A stretch of DNA of 7,275 nucleotides from a bacterium UBP6_UBA1196 (GTDB taxonomy: Bacteria; UBP6; UBA1177): positions 1 to 7,275 of the forward strand of contig DBYC01000081.1 in NCBI GenBank assembly GCA_002310035.1. Reading direction: 5' to 3'. Below the pieces are notes generated by a model. It did not search any database and had not been told where the DNA came from. It saw nothing but the letters and a program-made list of their open reading frames with translations. Positions 1 to 5,126 of this stretch are shown here, one piece after another (positions within the stretch are counted from its first letter, which is position 1; every line of letters starts with the position of its first letter). The position numbers and the translations under genes are program-made.

Positions 1-443
1 GTGTTTCTCTTGAAGATCTCGCCGTAGCCGTCAAGGGCATGTACGCCTTCGGGAATGTTCGCGCCGCCGGAATCGTTGAGACCGACAACCGGAGCTCCGA
101 CTTTCATTGCAAGGTCGAGAACTTTGCAGATCTTTTCGCCGACGATCTTGCCGAGCGATCCGCCTGCTACTGTAAAATCCTGTGCGAAAACGAAAACTTT
201 TCTTCCGTCGATCGTGCCGTAACCGGTGACTACGCCGTCACCGATAGCTGCATTTGCGCCGTTTGCGCAGCGGAGAGCGTCGATCTCCTCGAAGCTGCCG
301 CCGTCAAGAAGTTTAGCGATCCTTTCGCGTGCCGTGAGCTTGCCTTTCGCATGCTGAGCTTCGATCCTCTTTTCGCCGCCGCCGAGCTTTCCCTTCTCTT
401 TTTTAGCTCTGAGAGCAGCCAGTTTTTCTTCGATTGTTGCCAT
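1..443 (-). CDS. mmdA: Biotin-dependent acyl-CoA carboxyltransferase subunit (methylmalonyl-CoA decarboxylase alpha / propionyl-CoA carboxylase beta), N-terminal 147 residues
   Basis: The gene is cut by the left window edge. It belongs to the crotonase-fold carboxyltransferase family that moves CO2 between biotin and propionyl-/methylmalonyl-CoA in the cytoplasm. Family landmarks are visible: the N-terminal helix MATIEEKLAALRAK, KGKLTARERIAKLLD (residues 33-47), GDGVVTGYGTIDGR (68-81), VFVFAQDFTVAGGSLG (83-98), EKICKVLDLAMK (103-114) and GAPVVGLNDSGGA (116-128). The ATG at 443 follows AGGAGG at 454-449 with five bases between. It lies 31 bases after the epimerase stop on the same strand, so the two probably share a transcript. 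The usual SGGARIQEG reads SGGANIPEG here (residues 125-133), and the segment after the first FEE (51-53) is shorter than usual. Whether it works as a Na+-pumping decarboxylase (mmdA) or a carboxylase (pccB) cannot be decided here; the symbol is a best guess. Family assignment is firm. Confidence 0.9.
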   Translation of the reverse strand, partial: MATIEEKLAALRAKKEKGKLGGGEKRIEAQHAKGKLTARERIAKLLDGGSFEEIDALRCANGANAAIGDGVVTGYGTIDGRKVFVFAQDFTVAGGSLGKIVGEKICKVLDLAMKVGAPVVGLNDSGGANIPEGVHALDGYGEIFKRN

Positions 444-474
444 TCTTTCCTCCTAAAAAATCACAATCTATGAA

Positions 475-879
475 CTAATGATGAGTTTCTTCTGTGTATT
501 CAATAAGAACTTTCGTCTCTTTCGGGTGAACGAAAGCTATTTTCGTGTGGTGTGCTCCGCCGCGCGGAACTTCGTCGATCATTCTGAGTCCTTTTTCCTT
601 GGTCTGCGCGATATCAGCTTCTACATTGTCGCTGCTGACTGCAAGGTGATGGAGACCTTCGCCTTTCTTTTCAAGGAATTTAGCGACTGAACTTTCGGGT
701 GATGTCGGCTCCAGAAGTTCGATCCTGCTTTCACCGATGTTGAAAAAAGCGACTTTTACTTTCTGATCCTCGACGATCTCCTCGCCTGCATACTCAAGGC
801 CGAGAACATCGCGGTAAACTTTTACAAATGCGTCAATACTGTTGACGGCAATACCAATGTGATTGATTTTTCTGCTCAT
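475..879 (-). CDS. mce: Methylmalonyl-CoA epimerase
   Basis: This 134-residue protein of the vicinal oxygen chelate superfamily interconverts (R)- and (S)-methylmalonyl-CoA between the carboxyltransferase and the B12 mutase steps. It shows the two-repeat VOC layout: MSRKINHIGIAV with His7, ELLEPTSPES (residues 54-63) and AKFLEKKGEGLHHLAV (66-81) with His77/His78, then AFVHPKETKVLIEY (115-128) with Glu127. By family knowledge the metal ligands are two His and two acidic/amide side chains; the likely ones here are His7, Glu54, one of His77/78, and Glu127. Length is normal. I chose ATG 879 over the in-frame GTG at 891 because GGAG (889-886) lies six bases before the ATG, and that site would fall inside the coding part of the longer form. 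The carboxyltransferase gene follows after 31 bases. ELLEPTSP and the neighbours separate it from other glyoxalase-like proteins. Confidence 0.93.
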   Translation of the reverse strand: MSRKINHIGIAVNSIDAFVKVYRDVLGLEYAGEEIVEDQKVKVAFFNIGESRIELLEPTSPESSVAKFLEKKGEGLHHLAVSSDNVEADIAQTKEKGLRMIDEVPRGGAHHTKIAFVHPKETKVLIEYTEETHH

Positions 880-885
880 AACTTT

Positions 886-889
886 CTCC
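886..889 (-). promoter_or_regulatory. Ribosome binding site deciding the mce start
   Basis: On the minus strand GGAG is followed by AAAGTT and then ATG at 879. This favours ATG 879 over the in-frame GTG at 891. Confidence 0.7.
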
Positions 890-927
890 ACAAAGACAAA
901 TCATTCCCAAAAAACATTAACGCGTGG

Positions 928-955
928 AAAATACCCGCCTATTTTTAAAATGCAA
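928..955 (-). promoter_or_regulatory. Possible sigma-70 promoter for mce-mmdA
   Basis: On the minus strand TTGCAT (955-950) is separated by 16 bases from TATTTT (933-928). Each box keeps only half to two thirds of the consensus, so this is the best candidate in the short divergent region rather than a firm call. Confidence 0.3.
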
Positions 956-989
956 GGTTATTCCGCATACAATAAATAAAAAAGTTTTT

Positions 990-1017
990 TTGACTATCGC
1001 CGTTCCGCAATTACAAT
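990..1017 (+). promoter_or_regulatory. Sigma-70-type promoter for rlmB-rnc
   Basis: TTGACT (990-995), a 16-base spacer and TACAAT (1012-1017) each match the -35/-10 consensus at five of six positions. Transcription would begin near 1024, about 29 bases before the rlmB ATG at 1053. The upstream in-frame codons from 924 would therefore be outside the transcript, which supports the shorter rlmB start. Confidence 0.7.
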
Positions 1018-1041
1018 CGCATCGGTTTAGGGTCTGTTTAC

Positions 1042-1047
1042 GGAAGG
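1042..1047 (+). promoter_or_regulatory. Ribosome binding site deciding the rlmB start
   Basis: GGAAGG lies five bases before ATG 1053. Together with the promoter just upstream it rejects the 43-codon longer reading. Confidence 0.65.
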
Positions 1048-1052
1048 TTTAT

Positions 1053-1799
1053 ATGGCTAAATCATCCATTGAATATGTTTACGGCATAAATTCGTGCTTC
1101 GAAGTCATCCGCGGCGGGAAAAGAAAAATCTATCAGGCTTATCTCAACGAAAAGTCGCAGAACAATCCGCGGATCAAAAAACTTGCTGAATTTATTGAGA
1201 AAAAAGAGATAAAACTGGAATGGGTTTCGAGAGAGCGGCTCAATCAGCTTTCCGGATCGACCGACAATCAGGGCGCTGTAATACGGGCTTCGGTCTACAA
1301 ATACGCGGAACTTGACAAAATCATCGGTAAAAAACGGATACTCCTTTTCGACAATGTCGAGGATCCGCACAATGTCGGTGCGATTCTCAGAAGTGCAGAG
1401 ATTTTCGGTTTCGATTCGATTCTGATGCCTGTCCGCGGTGTTCCGGAAATCTATCCTTCAGTCATCAAAGTCAGTGCCGGTGCAAGCGAGCACCTGAACA
1501 TAGTAAGGGAATCGAGTTCGAATATTTATGTAAAAAATCTTCAGGAAAAACACGGATATACAGTTATTGCTCTAGACGGGGCCGGCAAAAGTTCATTCGA
1601 AGATGTCAAGGCAGTTAACCCGGAAAAAATACTTCTTGTCATAGGCGGAGAAGACAAATCGGTCGGTCAGTATATCCTGAACTGTGCAGATTTCGTGGTT
1701 TCGATCAGACAGTTCGGAAAGATAAACTCGCTCAATGCTTCCGTCGCCGCAAGTATCGCAATGTTCGCTTTGGGAGGAGACAATGACGCTGCTCGATAA
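1053..1799 (+). CDS. rlmB: 23S rRNA (guanosine-2'-O-)-methyltransferase RlmB, SpoU/TrmH family
   Basis: This 248-residue enzyme would transfer a methyl group from S-adenosylmethionine to a ribose 2'-OH of 23S rRNA; G2251 of the peptidyl-transferase loop is the known RlmB target. An N-terminal substrate-binding domain spans roughly residues 6-80 (YVYGINSCFEVIR, then DNQGAV at 71-76). The knotted SPOUT domain follows. Motif 1 is LFDNVEDPHNVGAILRSAE (98-116) with Asn107 and Arg113, motif 2 is LLVIGGEDKSVG (194-205) with Glu200, and motif 3 is SIRQFGKINSLNASVA (217-232) with Ser226 and Asn228. Length matches the family. The usual SIPM of motif 3 is SIRQ here. The start at 1053 is set by GGAAGG and the promoter. 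The last 17 bases overlap rnc, suggesting translational coupling. RlmB cannot be fully separated from the tRNA enzyme TrmH, but the substrate-binding domain favours RlmB. Confidence 0.88.
   Translation: MAKSSIEYVYGINSCFEVIRGGKRKIYQAYLNEKSQNNPRIKKLAEFIEKKEIKLEWVSRERLNQLSGSTDNQGAVIRASVYKYAELDKIIGKKRILLFDNVEDPHNVGAILRSAEIFGFDSILMPVRGVPEIYPSVIKVSAGASEHLNIVRESSSNIYVKNLQEKHGYTVIALDGAGKSSFEDVKAVNPEKILLVIGGEDKSVGQYILNCADFVVSIRQFGKINSLNASVAASIAMFALGGDNDAAR
1772..1779 (+). promoter_or_regulatory. Ribosome binding site of rnc inside rlmB
   Basis: GGGAGGAG lies three bases before ATG 1783, inside the end of rlmB. It decides the rnc start against an in-frame ATG 48 bases upstream that has no such site. 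Confidence 0.7.
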
Positions 1800-2493
1800 A
1801 ACAAAAGTCGAAGAACTTGAAAAAAAACTCAACTATAAATTCGCCAATCTGGAACTTCTCGAAACGGCTTTCACACATCCGAGTGCCGAGACAGCTGAAA
1901 AAGGCAAAAATTACCAGCGCCTTGAATTTCTTGGCGATGTCGTTGTGGGACTCGCTGTTTCCAAACTTCTCTATCTGACATTTCCCGAAGCCGAGGAAGG
2001 CAAACTTTCCAAAGCAAGAAGCAACCTTATCGACGAGCAAGGACTCGCCTACAACGCGAAAGCCTTACAGCTCGGCGAGCTGATGATTCTCGGCAAAGGT
2101 GAGGAAAAAATGTACGGCAGGGAAAAAGAATCCATACTTTCCGATGTTTTCGAAGCGCTCATGGCCGTAATCTTTCTTGAAGCCGGCTGGATGACGGTTT
2201 TACGCATAATAACGGAGATCTTTACACCGCTTATCGACGCATCGCCTGATATCGTCGACCTGCTTGACCACATAAACCGTGACTACAAATCCAGAGTACA
2301 GGAAATCGCGCAGGAACTCGCCCTTCCCCTCCCTGTTTACACCGTCGTCGAAAAAACAGGGCCGGAACACGACCTTGTTTTTGTTACGGAATGTTCGGCT
2401 ATGGGATTCACTTCTACCGGTTTCGGACACAACAAAAAAGCCTCCGAACAGGATGCTGCGATGAAAATCCTCAAAGAAATGAGGGTATTGTAA
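1783..2493 (+). CDS. rnc: Ribonuclease III
   Basis: This 236-residue double-strand-specific endoribonuclease cuts rRNA precursors and structured mRNAs as a dimer in the cytoplasm. The catalytic domain (about residues 8-150) carries the signature NYQRLEFLGDVVVGLAVS (43-60) with Glu48 and Asp52, EGKLSKARS (72-80) with Glu72, and SDVFEALMAVIFLEAGW (120-136) with Asp121 and Glu124. These are the expected metal-binding residues. Gln45 stands where many homologues have Glu, a variant I believe occurs naturally in the family. The double-stranded-RNA-binding domain (about 168-234) starts with DYKSRVQEIAQE and ends with the KKASEQDAAMKIL helix. Length is typical. The gene overlaps rlmB by 17 bases in another frame and should be cotranscribed with it. 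A weak hairpin followed by a T-run lies just downstream. Confidence 0.95.
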   Translation: MTLLDKTKVEELEKKLNYKFANLELLETAFTHPSAETAEKGKNYQRLEFLGDVVVGLAVSKLLYLTFPEAEEGKLSKARSNLIDEQGLAYNAKALQLGELMILGKGEEKMYGREKESILSDVFEALMAVIFLEAGWMTVLRIITEIFTPLIDASPDIVDLLDHINRDYKSRVQEIAQELALPLPVYTVVEKTGPEHDLVFVTECSAMGFTSTGFGHNKKASEQDAAMKILKEMRVL

Positions 2494-2496
2494 TTC

Positions 2497-2523
2497 AAAA
2501 CATGATTTTTTCATCATTTTTTT
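2497..2523 (+). terminator. Weak rho-independent terminator after rnc
   Basis: ATGAT (2502-2506), a loop of six bases and ATCAT (2513-2517) form a stem that can extend through AAAA/TTTT across one mismatch. It is followed by a run of seven T. The stem has only one G-C pair, so strength is doubtful, but it sits right after the rnc stop and before a new promoter. Confidence 0.4.
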
Positions 2524-2548
2524 ACATTCAAAATTTTTCAAGTAATAT
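2521..2548 (+). promoter_or_regulatory. Possible sigma-70 promoter for the AT-rich lipoprotein gene
   Basis: TTTACA (2521-2526), a 16-base spacer and TAATAT (2543-2548) lie about 50 bases before the start codon. The -35 box matches at five of six positions and the -10 at four. The surrounding sequence is very AT-rich, which raises the chance of a random match. Confidence 0.4.
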
Positions 2549-2581
2549 GGCTTGTTTCTTGTTTTATTAATTTTATTAACT

Positions 2582-2590
2582 AGAGGAGGA
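2582..2590 (+). promoter_or_regulatory. Ribosome binding site deciding the lipoprotein start
   Basis: AGAGGAGGA lies six bases before ATG 2597. It selects that codon over an in-frame ATG at 2552, which would place non-signal residues before the lipoprotein signal. Confidence 0.75.
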
Positions 2591-2596
2591 TTTTTT

Positions 2597-3448
2597 ATGA
2601 AAATCAAGATTTTAGCTATCTTACTGTTGACATTCTCTATTGTTGCCTGCGGTTCAACAGAAACTCAGCGAAGCAACAAACCAATGGTATCAAATGCAAA
2701 TAGGCCAGAATGGACTAAAATTCAGGAAGATACAATTGATCAAGATAATATTATGATGTTTCTAGGCACTTCTGATCGTGCAGAATCTGAATCCCATGCT
2801 CTCTCTCTTGCCGAACAAAATGCCACTTTGAGAGTTAGTAATTATTTTGGAGTTAAGGTACAAAGTTTAGTAGAAAATGAAATATCTTCTGTAAACGGAA
2901 CAGATAGCTATAGATTATCTATGAAAAGTTCCCAGGAAGGAAAGCAAATTGAAGTAACATACAAGGTCAGCAACAAATACACAGAATATAATAACGGTGA
3001 ATGGAGCGGTTATGTTCTAATTGCTGTAACCAAACAAGAACTTGCTAGAATTCAAATTGAAGTAGATGGATTCGGTGTCTGGGCTTTAAAATCTAATATT
3101 CCTGAAAGTGAAGATAAAATTTTAACTCTTTTTGAAGTTTTCAAAAATAAAGGAATAAATATCCTTAAGGATCAGAAAATAGCTTTCTCAAATCAAAGCA
3201 TCGACTCTATCTTTCAGAAAACAAGAAAAGCATTTTTTCTGAAAATCGAATGTGACGAAATTAAGTCTGAAGAATATAACGGAGAATTTTATTCTGTAAT
3301 CAGTTTTAAAGCTGATCTTTTCGACCTTATTACAGGGAAAATGTTGAAAAGATGGTCTGTAGAAACAAAAGGAGCCGCATACAGCAAGAAGGAAGCAGTA
3401 TCAATTGGAATATCCAAAGCTGTCGAAGAAATCGCAGATCAATTCTAA
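2597..3448 (+). CDS. LPP20-like lipoprotein, function unknown
   Basis: This 283-residue protein has a short lipoprotein signal: KIK, a hydrophobic core, then lipobox IVAC with Cys18. The residue after Cys is Gly, which by the E. coli rule would favour the outer membrane. A linker leads to NRPEWT (35-40), and then MMFLGTSDRAESESHALSLAEQNA (53-76) followed by VSNYFGVKV (80-88). This is the alanine-rich helix and 'GV.V' pattern seen in LPP20-like envelope lipoproteins. WSGYVLIAVTKQELARI (136-152) closes that domain. A second domain (about 170-283) ends with DLITGKMLKRWSVETKGAAYSKKEA and a terminal helix, like CsgG/LPP20-type alpha-beta folds. No catalytic motif is seen. Base use is unlike the neighbours: hand counts give 30-33% G+C in sampled 60-base lines against 45-52% in rnc and asd, with many TTA, AGA, AAT and ATT codons. 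It may be a recent acquisition. The LPP20 link is by pattern only. Confidence 0.75.
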   Translation: MKIKILAILLLTFSIVACGSTETQRSNKPMVSNANRPEWTKIQEDTIDQDNIMMFLGTSDRAESESHALSLAEQNATLRVSNYFGVKVQSLVENEISSVNGTDSYRLSMKSSQEGKQIEVTYKVSNKYTEYNNGEWSGYVLIAVTKQELARIQIEVDGFGVWALKSNIPESEDKILTLFEVFKNKGINILKDQKIAFSNQSIDSIFQKTRKAFFLKIECDEIKSEEYNGEFYSVISFKADLFDLITGKMLKRWSVETKGAAYSKKEAVSIGISKAVEEIADQF

Positions 3449-3453
3449 TTAGG

Positions 3454-3478
3454 CAAGATTTAAACTCACCAAGATTTA
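3454..3478 (+). repeat. Short direct repeat between convergent genes
   Basis: CAAGATTTA occurs at 3454-3462 and again at 3470-3478, in the 36 bases between the lipoprotein stop and the B12-subunit stop. It marks the right border of the AT-rich segment. I found no copy on the left border, and no terminator hairpin here. Confidence 0.5.
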
Positions 3479-3484
3479 TTCCAG

Positions 3485-3880
3485 TTACTTTTTGATATGT
3501 TCGTGAAGGAATGAAACTATCTGCTCGGAAGTGGTTCCGGGAGTAAAGACCGCCTTTATGCCGTTTTCCTTGAGGAAAGGAATGTCGCTTTCCGGGATAA
3601 CTCCGCCGCCGAAAACAAGAATGTCGGGAGCGTTCTTTTCTTTGAGAAGTTCCGCCACTTTCGGAAGAAGCGTATTGTGTGCGCCGCTGAGAATCGAAAG
3701 GCCTACAGCATCGACGTCTTCCTGGATCGCTGCATTGGCAATAGCTTCCGGAGTCTGTCTCAGACCTGTGTAAATGACTTCCATTCCGGCATCCCTCAAC
3801 GCTCTAGCAACAAATTTAGCACCCCTGTCATGACCGTCAAGACCCGGTTTTGCAATAAGAACTCTGATTTTTTCGCTCAT
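3485..3880 (-). CDS. Methylmalonyl-CoA mutase, small cobalamin-binding subunit
   Basis: This 131-residue protein is a complete stand-alone B12-binding domain like the C-terminus of methylmalonyl-CoA mutase. It shows KPGLDGHDRG (11-20), holding the DxHxxG motif (Asp15, His17, Gly20) whose histidine coordinates cobalt from below. It also has GLSILSG (60-66) with the SxL motif (Ser62, Leu64) and the nucleotide-tail-binding VFGGGVIP (89-96). Split mutases pair such a subunit with a larger catalytic one to interconvert succinyl-CoA and (R)-methylmalonyl-CoA. No large subunit lies in this window, and the convergent lipoprotein gene ends 36 bases downstream, so it must be encoded elsewhere. AGGAGAG (3891-3885) precedes ATG 3880. 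The family also serves ethylmalonyl- and isobutyryl-CoA mutases, but the epimerase 2.6 kb away favours methylmalonyl-CoA. Glutamate mutase S and methyltransferase corrinoid proteins are less likely given KPGLDGHDRGAK. Confidence 0.9.
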   Translation of the reverse strand: MSEKIRVLIAKPGLDGHDRGAKFVARALRDAGMEVIYTGLRQTPEAIANAAIQEDVDAVGLSILSGAHNTLLPKVAELLKEKNAPDILVFGGGVIPESDIPFLKENGIKAVFTPGTTSEQIVSFLHEHIKK

Positions 3881-3914
3881 CTTTCTCTCCTATAAAAAAC
3901 ATTGAACATCGCCC

Positions 3915-3927
3915 AAAACGCGGTTTT
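3915..3927. promoter_or_regulatory. Small palindrome near the B12-subunit transcription start
   Basis: AAAAC (3915-3919), GCG, GTTTT (3923-3927) is a perfect inverted repeat. It overlaps the predicted -10 and start point of the minus-strand promoter, so it could be a repressor site or a short 5' hairpin. Nothing identifies the regulator. Confidence 0.3.
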
Positions 3928-3953
3928 TTACACTAAGATCGCAGAATTGTCCA
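3925..3953 (-). promoter_or_regulatory. Possible sigma-70 promoter for the B12-binding subunit gene
   Basis: On the minus strand TGGACA (3953-3948), a 17-base spacer and TAAAAA (3930-3925) give five and four matches of six to the consensus boxes. The leader would be about 40 bases, too short for a cobalamin riboswitch. Confidence 0.45.
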
Positions 3954-4039
3954 CTAAAAAAATTTTTTCCTTAATTTTATTTTGCCAATGTGTCAAATTG
4001 CCTTTTTGTCATTTTTGATATAGATACAACTCTTTGATT

Positions 4040-4059
4040 CCGTTGAAATATTTCAATGG
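4040..4059. promoter_or_regulatory. Near-perfect 20-base palindrome upstream of asd (operator candidate)
   Basis: A perfect 14-base inverted repeat, TTGAAATATTTCAA (4043-4056), is flanked by CC and GG, with one mismatched pair (G4042/T4057) between. Its right arm overlaps the -24 element of the sigma-54-type promoter. This position suits a dimeric regulator that blocks polymerase; no regulator gene is next to it. Confidence 0.5.
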
Positions 4060-4072
4060 AACAATTATTGCT
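4057..4072 (+). promoter_or_regulatory. Sigma-54-type -24/-12 promoter for asd
   Basis: TGGAACAATTATTGCT matches the consensus TGGCACRNNNNTTGCW at all fixed positions except one (A for C at the fourth). The invariant GG (4058-4059) and GC (4070-4071) are exactly ten bases apart. Transcription would begin near 4083, leaving about 20 bases that hold the ribosome site. No sigma-70 pair of comparable quality was found here: TTGAAA 4043-4048 pairs only with a poor TATTGC. Confidence 0.55.
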
Positions 4073-4094
4073 TATATTATTGGTTTTTTTGTGC

Positions 4095-4100
4095 GGAGGA
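4095..4100 (+). promoter_or_regulatory. Ribosome binding site deciding the asd start
   Basis: GGAGGA lies three bases before ATG 4104. It rejects an in-frame ATG at 4056, which lies upstream of the predicted transcription start. Confidence 0.75.
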
Positions 4101-4103
4101 AAT

Positions 4104-5126
4104 ATGAAACCTTTGAATGTTGCAATAGTCGGCGCGACAGGGCTTGTCGGACTTGAATTCATCTCGATTCTGGAAGAAAGAAATTTTCCGATCGACAAAC
4201 TCTTCCCCTTCGCGAGCGACAATTCGCTCGGCCTCACGGTAACTTATAAAAACAGGGAAATCGATGTCATTCCTCTAAACGAAAAGGAAATCGAAAAACA
4301 TCCGGTCGACCTTGCTCTTTTCAGTGCCGGTGCAGGCGTTGCTCTTGACTTTGCCAGACATTTCGCGGAAAGAGGCGCTATCGTTGTCGACAACAGTTCT
4401 GCTTTCAGAATGGATGACGATGTCCCGCTCGTAGTTCCCGAAGTAAACGGTGAAATACTCAAAACCACAAAATCAAAAATCATCGCGAATCCCAACTGCT
4501 CGACGATCCAGCTTGTTCCTTTTATAAAAATCGTCGACGAGCTTTTCGGTATCAGAAAAATGGTCGTCAGCACCTATCAGAGCGTAAGCGGCGCCGGCAA
4601 AAAAGGAATCGAGGAACTCAGGTCCCAGATTTCTGCGCTTTTCTCATTCCACGAAGTCAAACCTGAAGTTTTTTTGCAGAGGATCGCTTTCAACCTCATT
4701 CCGCAGATCGGTCCGTTCTACGATGACGGTTACTGCGAGGAAGAGGTCAAAATGATAAACGAGTCCAGGAAGATCCTTTCGAGACCCGATCTTGACATCG
4801 ATGTCACGACTGTCCGCGTTCCGACTTTCTATTCACATGCCGAGACAGCATGGTTCGAGCTTGAAAAAGAGTGCAGCATCAATGAGATCCACCGCAAAAT
4901 CAAAGAAAACAAGGAAATGGTCCTCATGGACGATATTGAACAGATGCTCTACCCCACCCTCATTGATTCGTCGGGGCGCGACGAGGTTTTCATAGGCCGC
5001 CTCAGAAAAGGGCGTGAGCACAAAAACTACCTTTCGGCATGGATTGTCGCCGACAATGTGCGGAAAGGCGCTGCCTACAACGCAATAAGAATCGCAGAAA
5101 CAATATTCGAGGATAAAAATGATTAA
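4104..5126 (+). CDS. asd: Aspartate-semialdehyde dehydrogenase
   Basis: This 340-residue cytoplasmic enzyme reduces aspartyl-4-phosphate to aspartate semialdehyde with NADPH. It is the branch point to lysine/diaminopimelate, threonine and methionine. The N-terminal Rossmann fold shows VAIVGATGLVG (6-16). ALFSAGAGVA (71-80) and VVDNSSAFRMDDDVPLVVPEVN (94-115) follow. ANPNCSTIQLV (128-138) carries the catalytic Cys132. VSGAGKKG (161-168), QRIAFNLIPQIG (192-203), and VRVPTFYSHAET (237-248) with Arg238 and the base His245 are typical, as is the closing ADNVRKGAAYNAIRIAE (316-332). Length is normal. The start at 4104 is set by GGAGGA. The stop overlaps the next start codon region by 8 bases, so asd and the large envelope protein should be translated from one message. 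The upstream region holds a sigma-54-like element and a palindrome, which is unusual for a housekeeping amino-acid gene. Confidence 0.95.
   Translation: MKPLNVAIVGATGLVGLEFISILEERNFPIDKLFPFASDNSLGLTVTYKNREIDVIPLNEKEIEKHPVDLALFSAGAGVALDFARHFAERGAIVVDNSSAFRMDDDVPLVVPEVNGEILKTTKSKIIANPNCSTIQLVPFIKIVDELFGIRKMVVSTYQSVSGAGKKGIEELRSQISALFSFHEVKPEVFLQRIAFNLIPQIGPFYDDGYCEEEVKMINESRKILSRPDLDIDVTTVRVPTFYSHAETAWFELEKECSINEIHRKIKENKEMVLMDDIEQMLYPTLIDSSGRDEVFIGRLRKGREHKNYLSAWIVADNVRKGAAYNAIRIAETIFEDKND

Noticed and set aside
39..473. Plus-strand open frame opposite the carboxyltransferase
   Set aside because: The minus-strand reading has clear family motifs and a ribosome site; this frame is its shadow.
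924..1052. N-terminal extension of rlmB by 43 codons
   Set aside because: A good -35/-10 pair lies inside it, a ribosome site precedes ATG 1053, and the family length matches 248 residues.
2548..2563. Sigma-54-like element before the lipoprotein gene (TGGCTT...TTGTT)
   Set aside because: The invariant GC at -12 is GT and two further positions mismatch; the sigma-70-like pair just upstream is more likely.
3968..3996. TTGACA (minus strand, 3996-3991) as a mutase-subunit promoter
   Set aside because: No acceptable -10 box lies 16-18 bases downstream (TAAGGA at best).
3881..4103. Cobalamin or lysine riboswitch in the divergent region
   Set aside because: The predicted leaders are about 20-40 bases and no B12-box or multi-stem aptamer layout is visible.
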